A DNA stretch of 64,000 bases from Actinomadura craniellae (lineage in GTDB: Bacteria > Actinomycetota > Actinomycetes > Streptosporangiales > Streptosporangiaceae): assembly GCF_003289645.1 (NCBI RefSeq), contig NZ_QLYX01000002.1, forward strand, positions 558,001 through 622,000. The letters run 5' to 3'. The translations under genes were made by a program, and so were the position numbers. The notes below the pieces were generated by a model, which did no database searches, was not told the origin of the DNA, and saw only the letters and a program-made list of their open reading frames with translations. Below are positions 28,026 through 36,987 of the stretch, piece after piece (positions within the stretch are counted from its first letter, which is position 1; every line of letters begins with the position of its first letter).

Positions 28026-29978
28026 TCACTGCCCGAAGCGAACCGTGACCGCGACCGGGTGGTGGTCGGAGGCCGGGGAGGGGCGCACCGAGTGGTCGGA
28101 GAACAGCAGATCGTCGGTGCCCAGCACCCAGTCGTACTTCTCGCCCGACGCGGTGGTCGGGGCCGCGTCGGCACTGATCGCGGCGCTGCGCAGGCCGGTG
28201 CCGTCGGTGAGCAGGCCCAGCTCCGGGCTGCCGGGACCCGCGTTCAGGTCACCGGCGATGATCGTCCGGGGGGCGTCGCCCCATGCCTTGAGCAGGGCCG
28301 TGATCTCCCTGGCCCGGGCGTCGGCCTGGTCGGCGCCGTCCTCCAGGTGGGTCGACCAGACGTCGACCGTGCGGTTCCCGACGGCCAGCCGGGCCCACAC
28401 GTACCCGCGGATCTGGGACCAGTCGCCGCGCGGCATCCGGGCGCCGCCCGAGGACCGCACCGGGTAGGAGGTCAGGATCGCGTTGCCGAACTGGCCGTCG
28501 GCGGCCGGACCCCACACCAGCCGCATCCCGAGCCGCCGCGACAACCAGACCGCCAGGTCGGTGGTGCCGGAGGTCAGCGACCCCCGGCTCACCTCCTGGA
28601 GCAGCACCACGTTGGGACGTTCGGCCTCGATGGCCGCGGCGGTCGCGGCCGGGTCGAGCTTGCCGTCGCGCCCGACGGCCTCGTGGATGTTGTAGGTGAC
28701 CACCCGCAGCGCCTCGGGGTTCTGCGGCGCGGGGGCGTGCTCGGGCACGGTCAGGCTGAACACGCCGATCGCCAGCAGCAGCACCAGGGGCACCGCCCCG
28801 CCGATCAGGGCGCGCAGCGGCGCCCGGGCCGGCAGCGGGCCGCCCCGGGCGGCGGCGATGGCGGCCAGCGCGCCCAGGCCGATTCCGGCCAGTCCCGGCA
28901 GCACGTTGTTGGGCAGCGGGATCGTCTCGACCGTGCCCAGCTGGTAGGCGACCAGGACCAGGGCGATCAGGAACCCGCCGAGGGCGGCGCCGACGTCGAT
29001 CCGCCACACCGGCCCGCCCCGGCCGGCCCGGCGCAGCGGGGCCCGGCAGGCGACGGCCAGCAGCCAGGCCGACAGCACCTGGCCGAGCACGGCGATGACC
29101 GGCACCGGCCAGCCGGTGAGCGCGTAGGTGCCCGCGACGGTCCCGGTGAGCACGCCCAGCACCGTCCCGCCCAGGACGGCGACGCCGCCGGGCACGGCCC
29201 GGACCGCCACGCCCGAGGCCAGGAACGCCAGCGCCAGGGCCTGGCCGATCAGGACGGCCGCTCCGGCGGCGGTCAGCGACCGCCATCCGGAGGAGGCCAC
29301 GAACGCCGGGTTGGCGAACACCAGCGCCTGCAACGCCAGGAACGGTCCCAGGGCGGCGGCGCCCAGCGCGTCCCGCCAGGAGATGCCGGGCGGCGGCACC
29401 AGGCCGGTGCTCAGCTCCCGCACCAGGGCGGCGGCGCCCAGCCCGACCAGCGCCAGGCAGACCAGCCAGGGGCCGATCCCGGACCGCCAGACGGGGTCCC
29501 AGGTGGCGAACGTCATCCGCACCGCGGTGTCGACCGCGAGCCCGGCCACCACGGCGGTGGCGAAGCCGACCCCGGACAGCCCGCGGGCGCTCTCGTAGAG
29601 CGCCGCGATCGCGATCATGGCGAGGGCGGTGCCGAGGCAGGCCAACCACAGCTGCGGTGACAGCACCTGCGCGAGCAGCCGGACCGCGAGCAGCCCGCCC
29701 ACACCGGCGACGATCAGACCCTTCGGGCCCGCCGCCCGGCGTACGGCCGGGGCCAGCAGGCCGGCCAGGTAGACCAGCAGCACGACCGCCGCGGCGGCCG
29801 CCACGCCGCTGGACTCGGCGAACCGGTCGAACAGCGGCAGGGAGAAGCGCAGGGTCTGCGCGAGCACCACGGTGGTCACCGCGATGAGGGTGAGCCGCGC
29901 GGGACCCTGGGGGACGATCGTCGGTCCGGCCTCTTCGGCCGAGCCTCCGGCCTGCGTGCCAACGTCGGTGGTGGCCAC
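28026..29978 (-). CDS. Polytopic membrane protein fused to endonuclease/exonuclease/phosphatase domain
   Basis: 650 residues from GTG 29978 (GGGAG ten bases upstream). Residues about 25-395 are a run of roughly a dozen membrane helices (for example TLIAVTTVVLAQTLRFSLPLF and LVLLLAIGVFSLTVPEH). Residues about 425-650 form an EEP-superfamily domain with RVVTYNIHEAVG, VVLLQEVSRG, RTIIAGDLNAG and SDHHPVAVTV, so the Asn, Glu, Asp/Asn and Asp-His catalytic set is complete. The enzymatic half probably faces outside after the last helix; possible substrates are phospholipids, nucleic acids or sugar phosphates. Its start lies 157 bp downstream of rpsA, beyond the terminator. Confidence 0.85.
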   Translation of the reverse strand: MATTDVGTQAGGSAEEAGPTIVPQGPARLTLIAVTTVVLAQTLRFSLPLFDRFAESSGVAAAAAVVLLVYLAGLLAPAVRRAAGPKGLIVAGVGGLLAVRLLAQVLSPQLWLACLGTALAMIAIAALYESARGLSGVGFATAVVAGLAVDTAVRMTFATWDPVWRSGIGPWLVCLALVGLGAAALVRELSTGLVPPPGISWRDALGAAALGPFLALQALVFANPAFVASSGWRSLTAAGAAVLIGQALALAFLASGVAVRAVPGGVAVLGGTVLGVLTGTVAGTYALTGWPVPVIAVLGQVLSAWLLAVACRAPLRRAGRGGPVWRIDVGAALGGFLIALVLVAYQLGTVETIPLPNNVLPGLAGIGLGALAAIAAARGGPLPARAPLRALIGGAVPLVLLLAIGVFSLTVPEHAPAPQNPEALRVVTYNIHEAVGRDGKLDPAATAAAIEAERPNVVLLQEVSRGSLTSGTTDLAVWLSRRLGMRLVWGPAADGQFGNAILTSYPVRSSGGARMPRGDWSQIRGYVWARLAVGNRTVDVWSTHLEDGADQADARAREITALLKAWGDAPRTIIAGDLNAGPGSPELGLLTDGTGLRSAAISADAAPTTASGEKYDWVLGTDDLLFSDHSVRPSPASDHHPVAVTVRFGQ

Positions 29979-30050
29979 CAGTCTGTCGCTCCCGAGGAAG
30001 AGCAGTTCGGAACAGGATCGTGGGCGGGCGGTCCGCCGCGCAACGGAGCG

Positions 30051-30092
30051 CGGCCGGTCGGTGGCCCCTCGAAAAGGGCCACCGACCGGCCG
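30051..30092 (-). terminator. Terminator of rpsA
   Basis: Perfect 17-bp inverted repeat (30051-30067 and 30076-30092) with an 8-base loop CTCGAAAA, 43 bases past the rpsA stop. There is no U-tract, as often in actinobacteria. Because the stem is symmetric it could also work on the other strand. Confidence 0.8.
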
Positions 30093-30135
30093 CGATCACC
30101 AGGTCACGGCCGTGTCAGCAGCGACCCGGAGGTGC

Positions 30136-31605
30136 TCACTGACCGCCGGACAGCTTCTCGCGCAGCGCCGCGAGGGCCTCGTCGGAGGCCAGGGCGCCAC
30201 CCGAGGCGGCCTCGGGCTCGGCACCGCCGGAGTACGACGTGTCGCCGCCCCCGCCGGCCGCCTCGGCCTCGGCCTTGCGGGCCTCCTCGACCTGCTTGCG
30301 GTGGGCGTCGAAGCGGGTGCGCGCCTCGGCGTACTGCCGCTCCCAGGTCTCCCGCTGGTCGTCGAAGCCCTCGAGCCACTCGCCGGTCTCGGAGTCGAAG
30401 CCCTCGGGGTACTTGTAGTTGCCCTCGGCGTCGTACTCGGCGGGCATGCCGTAGAGGGTCGGGTCGAAGTCCTCCTCGTCGATGCCGGCCGCGCTCTCGT
30501 TGGCCTGCTTGAGCGAGAGGCTGATCCGGCGCCGGTCGAGGTCGATGTCGATGATCTTCACGAAGATCTCGTCGCCGACCTGGACGACCTGCTCGGGGAT
30601 CTCGACGTGCCGCTCCGCGAGCTCGGAGATGTGCACCAGACCCTCGATGCCCTCCTCGACCCGGACGAACGCGCCGAACGGCACCAGCTTGGTGACCCGG
30701 CCGGGCACGACCTGGCCGATCTGGTGGGTGCGGGCGAACTGCTGCCAGGGGTCTTCCTGCGTCGCCTTGAGCGACAGCGAGACCCGCTCGCGCTCCATGT
30801 CGACGTCGAGGACCTCGACCGTGACCTCCTGGCCGACCTCGACGACCTCGGAGGGGTGGTCGATGTGCTTCCAGGACAGCTCGGAGACGTGCACCAGACC
30901 ATCGACGCCGCCGAGGTCGACGAACGCGCCGAAGTTGACGATCGAGGAGACGACGCCCTTGCGGACCTGGCCCTTCTGCAGGGTGTTGAGGAAGGTCTGG
31001 CGGACCTCGCTCTGGGTCTGCTCCAGCCAGGCGCGCCGGGACAGGACCACGTTGTTGCGGTTCTTGTCCAGCTCGATGATCTTGGCCTCGAGCTCGCGGC
31101 CGACGTAGGGCTGCAGGTCGCGGACCCGGCGCATCTCCACCAGCGAAGCGGGGAGGAAGCCGCGCAGCCCGATGTCGAGGATGAGACCGCCCTTGACGAC
31201 CTCGATGACCGTACCGGTGACGATGCCGTCCTCGTCCTTGATCTTCTCGATCGTGCCCCAGGCGCGCTCGTACTGGGCGCGCTTCTTGGAGAGGATCAGC
31301 CGACCTTCCTTGTCCTCCTTCTGGAGGACCAGGGCCTCGACGTGGTCTCCGACCTTGACGACCTCGTTGGGGTCGACGTCGTGCTTGATCGACAGCTCGC
31401 GCGAGGGGATGACGCCCTCGGTCTTGTAGCCGATGTCGAGCAAGACCTCGTCTCGGTCGACCTTGACGACGGTGCCTTCGACAATGTCGCCGTCGTTGAA
31501 GTACTTGATGGTCTCGTCAATCGCGGCGAGGAAGGCTTCCTCTGACCCGATGTCGTTGACCGCTACCTGCGGGGTGGTCGAGGTGGCCTCGGTGCTGCTC
31601 GTCAT
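30136..31605 (-). CDS. rpsA: 30S ribosomal protein S1
   Basis: 489 residues from ATG 31605 (MTSSTEATSTTPQVAVNDIG); longer in-frame starts upstream have no S1 character. Four S1/OB repeats are visible: around residues 36-105 (GTVVKVDRDEVLLDIGYKTEG), 122-187 (GLILDIGLRGFLPASLVE), 207-277 (IVNFGAFVDLGGVDGLVHVSEL) and 292-364 (LVPFGAFVRVEEGIEGLVHISEL). The last two have canonical RNA-binding surfaces. The acidic/Gly-rich C-terminal tail (AEAEAAGGGGDTSYSG) is typical of actinobacteria. It binds mRNA and helps initiation on the 30S subunit. The terminator follows at 30051-30092. Confidence 0.97.
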   Translation of the reverse strand: MTSSTEATSTTPQVAVNDIGSEEAFLAAIDETIKYFNDGDIVEGTVVKVDRDEVLLDIGYKTEGVIPSRELSIKHDVDPNEVVKVGDHVEALVLQKEDKEGRLILSKKRAQYERAWGTIEKIKDEDGIVTGTVIEVVKGGLILDIGLRGFLPASLVEMRRVRDLQPYVGRELEAKIIELDKNRNNVVLSRRAWLEQTQSEVRQTFLNTLQKGQVRKGVVSSIVNFGAFVDLGGVDGLVHVSELSWKHIDHPSEVVEVGQEVTVEVLDVDMERERVSLSLKATQEDPWQQFARTHQIGQVVPGRVTKLVPFGAFVRVEEGIEGLVHISELAERHVEIPEQVVQVGDEIFVKIIDIDLDRRRISLSLKQANESAAGIDEEDFDPTLYGMPAEYDAEGNYKYPEGFDSETGEWLEGFDDQRETWERQYAEARTRFDAHRKQVEEARKAEAEAAGGGGDTSYSGGAEPEAASGGALASDEALAALREKLSGGQ

Positions 31606-31837
31606 GTGTCGACTGACTCCGGATACGGACATAGTAGGTGTCTGGTGTTCGCGCGGAGGGCCCCTGTCCGCCCTGCCGAGAACCGGAGGATGGCAAATGA
31701 CTACTTCGCCGTTGAACCGATGCCGACCTGACCGAGCGCGAGCCTGCTCCGTCTGAAGCGCGCGCAAGCCCACAGCGCAACGATCAGCATATTGGACCAG
31801 GCGCGCAGGGTCAATCCGGAGCCCGGCGCGCGACCGC

Positions 31838-32923
31838 TCAGTACGAGCGTCCCCAGGCGAGGAGGCCCTTGTGCAACCGGTCGGACTCCATCGCGGGGAA
31901 AGCGATCGTCTTCGGGTCGCCGTCAGAGGTGTACCGCTTGCCCGGGTTCTTGTCCAGCCATTCCAGCCAGGCCGTGGAGCAGAACTTCATGCAGTCACCC
32001 TCCTTGATCTTGCCCTTGGAGCGGATCCGGGAGATCGCCGTCCGGTCGAAGTCCGTGCTGAACGGCGACGGGGACGGCCGCCAGCCGGCCAGGAAGAGGC
32101 CCTGGAACTCGTAGGCGCCCGCCTTGCGGCGCGCCCACTCGGGCTTCTTGGGGGCCGACCCGAACGGGAAGGCCAGGGTGGTCGCGTGCGCGCCGCCCAG
32201 GGACACGATCAGGCTCTCCACCCGGGAGATCTCCTCCTCGACCTTCTCGCGCGACAGCCGGGACAGGTCCGCATGGGTGAAGGTGTGGTTGGCGATCTCG
32301 TGCCCGCGCTGCCGCAGCCAGCGCAGCCCCGGGCCCGCCCGCTCGGCCAACTGGAAGGGCTCGGCGTTGATGAAGAAGGTGGCCACCGGGCGGAAGCCCG
32401 GGTGCCGCTTGCCGACCTCGTCCAGGATCGCCACGGCGCTGTCGCGGTTGGGGTTGCCGTGCCCGTCCAGCCCGAACTGGCTGGGGCTGGCGTCGTCGAA
32501 GGTCAGCACCACCGGATGGCGGCCCGCCGGCACGTTGAACCGGCCGGAGACGAACTCGGCCGCGGTGATCGGGACGTAGCCGCCCTTGGCCAGTTGCTCC
32601 AGTTCGGCCCGCAGCTCGGCCGGGGTGCGGTCGAGCGACGTCTCGACCTTGGGCACGATCCGGTGGTACATCAGCACCGGGATCTCGCCCAGCTCGTTGG
32701 CGCGGACCCGTTTGGCGGTGGCCGACGCCACGCCGATCTTGGCGGGGGGCCGCGGCGCCGGGCGGGCCGGTTTGGCGGCGGCCGGGCCGCCCGGGGCGGA
32801 CCCCGCCGCCTGGGTGGCCGGGCGTTCACGGTCGGGCGCCAGGAACAGCCCGGCGACGAACGCGCAGACGATCATGATGCCGGCGAGCTTATGCAGATGC
32901 GGCACGACTCCCCCGTCGATCAT
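31838..32923 (-). CDS. Membrane-anchored polysaccharide deacetylase
   Basis: About 361 residues if started at ATG 32923; GTG 32950 and ATG 32935 are in frame but lie inside a hairpin (32925-32959), and GTG 32905 after GGGGGAG is another option. A hydrophobic N-terminal helix (LAGIMIVCAFVAGLFLAP) anchors or exports it, then a Pro/Ala-rich stalk. The NodB-homology domain shows LMYHRIV, VVLTFDDAS (catalytic/metal Asp pair) and HTFTHADLSRL (HxxxH zinc site), with TLAFPFGS near the end. It probably removes acetyl groups from cell-wall or extracellular polysaccharide. Confidence 0.85.
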   Translation of the reverse strand: MIDGGVVPHLHKLAGIMIVCAFVAGLFLAPDRERPATQAAGSAPGGPAAAKPARPAPRPPAKIGVASATAKRVRANELGEIPVLMYHRIVPKVETSLDRTPAELRAELEQLAKGGYVPITAAEFVSGRFNVPAGRHPVVLTFDDASPSQFGLDGHGNPNRDSAVAILDEVGKRHPGFRPVATFFINAEPFQLAERAGPGLRWLRQRGHEIANHTFTHADLSRLSREKVEEEISRVESLIVSLGGAHATTLAFPFGSAPKKPEWARRKAGAYEFQGLFLAGWRPSPSPFSTDFDRTAISRIRSKGKIKEGDCMKFCSTAWLEWLDKNPGKRYTSDGDPKTIAFPAMESDRLHKGLLAWGRSY

Positions 32924-32924
32924 G

Positions 32925-33050
32925 GACCTGGCCATGCCGGAACGCGGCACGGCCAGGTCGACCGGGTGCTGTAAGGATCTCCCACGTTCTACCCCGATCA
33001 GGGGATCCGCAGCAGCCCCCTACCCCATGATCGTGTAATTCTCCAGTCAC
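32925..33050 (-). promoter_or_regulatory. Structured 5' leader of the polysaccharide deacetylase gene
   Basis: Upstream of the deacetylase, the transcript can form a 15-bp hairpin (32925-32939 with 32945-32959, one G-U, 5-base loop) that would hide the AGG before ATG 32923. Further upstream is a nested element: an outer GGATC/GATCC pair enclosing CCCC-TGATC-GGGG. I do not recognise a named riboswitch; the folds are read by eye. Confidence 0.4.
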
Positions 33051-33103
33051 ACACACCGAAGCGATCCGATCACTTTCCGTTGTCGGTTTCGGGCCGGCCG
33101 CCG

Positions 33104-35791
33104 CTAGTGGCCGGCGTCCTGCCAGGTGCGGCCGGTGCCCATGGAGACGTCGAGGGGGGCGCGCAGCTCGTAGGCGCCGCACATCTGCTCGCGGGCCAGC
33201 GCCTGCAGCTCGTCGAGCTCGCCGGGGGCCACCTCGAAGACCAGTTCGTCGTGCACCTGGAGCAGCATCCGCGAGGCCAGCCCGCGCTCGCGCAGCGCCC
33301 GGTCCACCCGCAGGCTCGCCACCTTGATGATGTCGGCGGCCGACCCCTGGATCGGCGCGTTCAGCGCCATCCGCTCGGCCATCTCCCGGCGCTGCCGGTT
33401 GTCGGAGTTCAGGTCGGGCAGGTAGCGGCGGCGGCCGAGGATGGTCTCGGTGTACCCGTCCTGCCGGGCCTGCCGGACCACGTCCTGCAGGTAGTCGCGG
33501 ACCCCGCCGAACTGCTGGAAGTACTCCTCCATCAGCGCGCGGGCCTCGTCCGGCGGGATGCGCAGCTGCTGGGACAGGCCGAACGGGGACAGCCCGTAGG
33601 CCAGCCCGTAGTTCATCGCCTTGATGCGGCTGCGCAGCTCGCCGTCGACCTGCTCGGGCGGCACGTCGAACACCCGGGCCGCGGTGATCGTGTGGAAGTC
33701 GGCCCCCGAGGTGAACGCGTCGATCAGCGCCTCGTCGCCCGACAGGTGCGCCATGATGCGCAGCTCGATCTGGCTGTAGTCGGCGGTGAGCAGGCACTCA
33801 TAGCCCTTGCCCACCACGAACGCCTCACGGATCTGCCGCCCCTCGGCGGTACGGATCGGGATGTTCTGCAGGTTGGGGTCGGTGGACGACAGCCGGCCGG
33901 TGGCCGCGATCATCTGGTTGAACGTGGTGTGGATGCGCCCGGCGTCGTCGACCATCGGCATCAGCGAGTCGACGATGCTCTTGAGCTTGGCCACCTCGCG
34001 CCAGCGCAGGATGTGCTCCAGCACCGGGTGCCCGTTACTCACCAGCAGGTTCGTCAGCGCCTCGGAGTCGGTGGTGTACCCGGTCTTGGTGCGCTTGGTC
34101 TTGGGCAGCCCCAGCTCGTCGAACAGCACCTGCTGCACCTGCTTGGGCGACCCCAGGTTGAACTCGCGGCCGACCGCGGTGTGCGCGTGCTGCTCGACGT
34201 CCTTGACCTGACCGCCCAGAGACGCCGACAACCCCGCCAGGTGGTCGACGTCGACCGCGATACCCGCCCGCTCCATCTCGGCGAGCACCTGCACCAGCGG
34301 CAGCTCCACCTCGTGCAGCAACCGCGCCGCACCGCGCCGCTCCAGGTCGCGGTCGAGCGCGTCGGCCAGCTCGGCCACCGCACGGGCCCGCACCGCCAGG
34401 TCGCGGGCGACCTCCTCCTCACCGGAGCCGTCCAGGGTGAGCTGCCCCGAGGGGTCGGCCTCGCCGCGCAGCTCACGCCGCAGGTAGCGCAGCACCAGAT
34501 CACCCAGGTCGAAGGTGCGCTGTCCGGGCAGCGCCAGGTAGGCGGCCAGCGCCGTGTCGCTGGTGACCCCGGCCAGGGTCAGGCCACGGGCGGCGAACGC
34601 CAGCGCCGGCCCCTTGACGTCGTGCAGCGCCTTGGGCCGGGCCGGGTCGGCCAGCCAGCCGGCCAGCGCCTGCTCGTCCTCGGCCACCAGCGCCGCCGGG
34701 TCCAGGTGCACCGCCGGGCCCTTCTTGCTGGCCAGCGCGACCCCGGTCAGCTCACCGGTGCCCCGCCCCCAGCTGCCGGTGACGGCCACCCCCACCCGGT
34801 CGGGCCCCGCGGCGTGCTCGGCCAGCCAGGCCGCCAGCTCACCCGGGCCGGGCAGGGTCAGGTCGACCTCGAATCCCTCGTCGGCCTCCGGCTGCACCGC
34901 CGACAGGCTGGCGTACAGCCGCTCGCGCAGCGCCCGGAACTCCAGGCTGTCGAAGAGGGTGTGGATCGCCTCGCGGTCCCACTGGCCCATCTGCAGCTGC
35001 GGCGGGGCCGCCTCCAGCGGCACCGCGCAGTCGAGCTTGTTGATCTGCTGGTTGCGCAGCACGTCGCCGAGGTGCTCGCGCAGGTTGTCGCCCGCCTTGC
35101 CCTTGATCTCGTCGACATGCGCGACCAGCGTGTCGAGATCGCCGTACTTGATCAGCCACTTGGCCGCGGTCTTGGGCCCCACCCCCGGCACCCCGGGTAG
35201 GTTGTCGCTGGTCTCACCGACCAGCGCGGCCAGCTCGCGGTAACGCTCGGGCGGTACCCCGTACTTCTGGGTCACCGCCGGCGGGTCCATCCGGCTCAGC
35301 TCGGAAACGCCCCTGACCGGGTACAGCACGGTGACGTGCTCGCCGACGAGCTGGAAGGCGTCGCGGTCACCGGTGACGATCAGTGTCTCGTAGCCCAGGC
35401 CGGCCCCCTGCGTCGCCAGCGTCGCGATCAGGTCGTCGGCCTCGAAGCCCGCCACCGACAGCCGCGGGATGCGCAGCACGTCGAGCACCTCGAAGATCAG
35501 GCTCATCTGGCTGCGGAAGTCGTCGGGCGTCTCGCGCCGCCCCGCCTTGTACTCGACGTACTGCTCGTGCCGGAAGGTCGGCTCGGAGCGGTCGAAGCAC
35601 ACCGCGATATGGGTGGGCCGCTCGTCGCGCAGCACGTTGATCAGCATCGAGGTGAACCCGAACACCGCGTTGGTGGGCTGCCCGGTGACGGTCGAGAAGT
35701 TCTCCAGAGGGAGCGCGAAGAACGCCCGATATGCCAGGGAATGCCCGTCCAGCAGGAGAAGACGGTTCTTGTCAGGGGTCGCTTCCATCAT
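33104..35791 (-). CDS. polA: DNA polymerase I
   Basis: 895 residues. ATG 35791 is chosen because AGGG lies five bases before it; GTG 35797 has no spacing. The N-terminal 5'-nuclease (about 10-290) begins LLLLDGHSLAYRAFFALP. The middle exonuclease-fold region (about 310-500) has lost the Asp/Glu metal ligands (VGVAVTGSWGRGTGELTG), as is usual in actinobacterial PolA. The polymerase has motif A DYSQIELRIMAHLSG, motif B region RIKAMNYGLAYGLSPFG and motif C LLQVHDELVFE. It fills gaps and removes primers in replication and repair. It is divergent from the thioesterase gene. Confidence 0.97.
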   Translation of the reverse strand: MMEATPDKNRLLLLDGHSLAYRAFFALPLENFSTVTGQPTNAVFGFTSMLINVLRDERPTHIAVCFDRSEPTFRHEQYVEYKAGRRETPDDFRSQMSLIFEVLDVLRIPRLSVAGFEADDLIATLATQGAGLGYETLIVTGDRDAFQLVGEHVTVLYPVRGVSELSRMDPPAVTQKYGVPPERYRELAALVGETSDNLPGVPGVGPKTAAKWLIKYGDLDTLVAHVDEIKGKAGDNLREHLGDVLRNQQINKLDCAVPLEAAPPQLQMGQWDREAIHTLFDSLEFRALRERLYASLSAVQPEADEGFEVDLTLPGPGELAAWLAEHAAGPDRVGVAVTGSWGRGTGELTGVALASKKGPAVHLDPAALVAEDEQALAGWLADPARPKALHDVKGPALAFAARGLTLAGVTSDTALAAYLALPGQRTFDLGDLVLRYLRRELRGEADPSGQLTLDGSGEEEVARDLAVRARAVAELADALDRDLERRGAARLLHEVELPLVQVLAEMERAGIAVDVDHLAGLSASLGGQVKDVEQHAHTAVGREFNLGSPKQVQQVLFDELGLPKTKRTKTGYTTDSEALTNLLVSNGHPVLEHILRWREVAKLKSIVDSLMPMVDDAGRIHTTFNQMIAATGRLSSTDPNLQNIPIRTAEGRQIREAFVVGKGYECLLTADYSQIELRIMAHLSGDEALIDAFTSGADFHTITAARVFDVPPEQVDGELRSRIKAMNYGLAYGLSPFGLSQQLRIPPDEARALMEEYFQQFGGVRDYLQDVVRQARQDGYTETILGRRRYLPDLNSDNRQRREMAERMALNAPIQGSAADIIKVASLRVDRALRERGLASRMLLQVHDELVFEVAPGELDELQALAREQMCGAYELRAPLDVSMGTGRTWQDAGH

Positions 35792-35871
35792 GGCCACCCT
35801 GTGAGCCTAGCCTTCGGTTACGACACTTACCGGCAGGTCGCCCGGCCTGCCGCCACCATGAAGGGGAAAGC

Positions 35872-36303
35872 GTGACGGCGAACACCTCCGACGAGGAACG
35901 GCAAGCCCTGATCGACCAGTACGGCATCGACCCCTACGGCGATCTCACCCGCAGCATGGGCGTCGAACTCGTGGAGATCTCCGCCGAACGCATGGTCGGC
36001 CGGATGCCGGTCAAGGGCAACACCCAGCCCTTCGGGCTACTGCACGGCGGCGCCTCCTGCGTCCTCGCCGAATCGCTCGGTTCCGTCGGCGCCGCCCTCT
36101 CCGCCGGACCCGGCAAGATCGCCCTCGGCATCGAGATCAACGCCACCCACCACCGCGCCGCCGCCGACGGCTTCGTCACCGGCGTCGCCACCCGCGTCCA
36201 CGGCGGCCGCACCCTCGTCACCTACGACATCGTCATCACCGACGACCGCGACCGGCGGGTCTGCACCGCCCGCCTCACCTGCATGATCCGCGACGCCGGC
36301 TGA
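35872..36303 (+). CDS. Hotdog-fold (PaaI/EntH-like) thioesterase
   Basis: 143 residues from GTG 35872, which is preceded by AAGGGG; the nearby ATG 35858 is out of frame and stops after five codons. The family signature is GRMPVKGNTQPFGLLHGGASCVLAESLGS in pieces: Gln/His and HGG with catalytic Glu. This form is close to menaquinone-pathway DHNA-CoA thioesterases and general acyl-CoA hydrolases. Substrate is open. Divergent from polA with 80 bp between; a hairpin terminator follows 17 bp after the stop. Confidence 0.88.
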   Translation: MTANTSDEERQALIDQYGIDPYGDLTRSMGVELVEISAERMVGRMPVKGNTQPFGLLHGGASCVLAESLGSVGAALSAGPGKIALGIEINATHHRAAADGFVTGVATRVHGGRTLVTYDIVITDDRDRRVCTARLTCMIRDAG

Positions 36304-36320
36304 ACACCGCCCGGGACGGC

Positions 36321-36354
36321 CCGCCGAAATCGCGATCAGATCGCGATTCGGCGG
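36321..36354 (+). terminator. Terminator after the thioesterase gene
   Basis: Arms at 36321-36335 (CCGCCGAAATCGCGA) and 36341-36354 (TCGCGATTCGGCGG) pair over 14 bp with one bulged A and a TCAGA loop. No T-run follows. Confidence 0.65.
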
Positions 36355-36394
36355 AGCCGGTGACCGCGGCCGCCCCGGCAACCTAAATTGGATC

Positions 36395-36937
36395 ATGCGC
36401 ACCCTCACGGCGGTCGCCGGCATCGCAATCCTCCTGGCCGCCACCACCGCGGCCTGCAGCGACGACGCACCCGCCACCACCACCTACGACCTGCCCGCCC
36501 GCAAGGTCCGCGACGGCGAGAAAGCCCTCCACACCGGAACCGTGCAGAGCGGGTTCCTCGCCTTCACCGTGATCGGCTACACCGGCGGCATGAAGGTCCT
36601 CGCCGGCAGCCACGCCGACAAACCGCCCCGCGGCCTCTACACCCGCGTCCGCCTCGTCGTCGAGAACCGCGACCGCAGCACCCAAACCCTCGACGTCCGC
36701 AAGCAGTTCCTGATCACCTCGGACGGCACCGCGCACACCCGCGACCGCCAGTCCACCCTCATCAAGCGGCAACCCGCGACCACCCTCGACATCGGCGCCG
36801 CCATGCGCATCGAGTTCGACCTGTGGTACGACGTCCCCCACGGCGCCAAGCCCGTCGCGGTCCGCCTGCACGGCACCCCGTCGATCTTCAGCCCCGCCGA
36901 CGCGCTACCACCACCCGCCGAAGTCCGGCTCGGCTAA
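36395..36937 (+). CDS. Putative lipoprotein of unknown function
   Basis: 180 residues. The N-terminus MRTLTAVAGIAILLAATTAACSDD is a lipoprotein signal with Cys21 after a TAA tripeptide (acceptable lipobox). The rest is beta-rich: FLAFTVIGYTGGMKVLAG, GLYTRVRLVVENRDRSTQTLDV, KQFLITSDGTAHTRDR and RIEFDLWYDVPHGAKPVAVRLHG. This pattern (accessory Ig-like strand order, VENRDxxxQ) resembles DUF4352-type immunoprotective domains of Gram-positive lipoproteins. Function not known. It runs towards livF with a shared terminator. Confidence 0.78.
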   Translation: MRTLTAVAGIAILLAATTAACSDDAPATTTYDLPARKVRDGEKALHTGTVQSGFLAFTVIGYTGGMKVLAGSHADKPPRGLYTRVRLVVENRDRSTQTLDVRKQFLITSDGTAHTRDRQSTLIKRQPATTLDIGAAMRIEFDLWYDVPHGAKPVAVRLHGTPSIFSPADALPPPAEVRLG

Positions 36938-36943
36938 CGAACA

Positions 36944-36970
36944 GGGCCCGGCCGTCAGCCGGCCGGGCCC
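36944..36970. terminator. Bidirectional terminator between lipoprotein gene and livF
   Basis: Perfect 11-bp stem GGGCCCGGCCG / CGGCCGGGCCC with loop TCAGC, located in the 50-bp gap between two convergent genes, 6 bases after one stop and 17 after the other. Confidence 0.8.
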
Positions 36971-36987
36971 CGCACGTCATTCCTCAC

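Noticed and set aside
32936-33103. c-di-AMP (ydaO-type) riboswitch before the deacetylase
   Set aside because: The leader is structured but I could not find the conserved core of that riboswitch; reported only as an unnamed leader.
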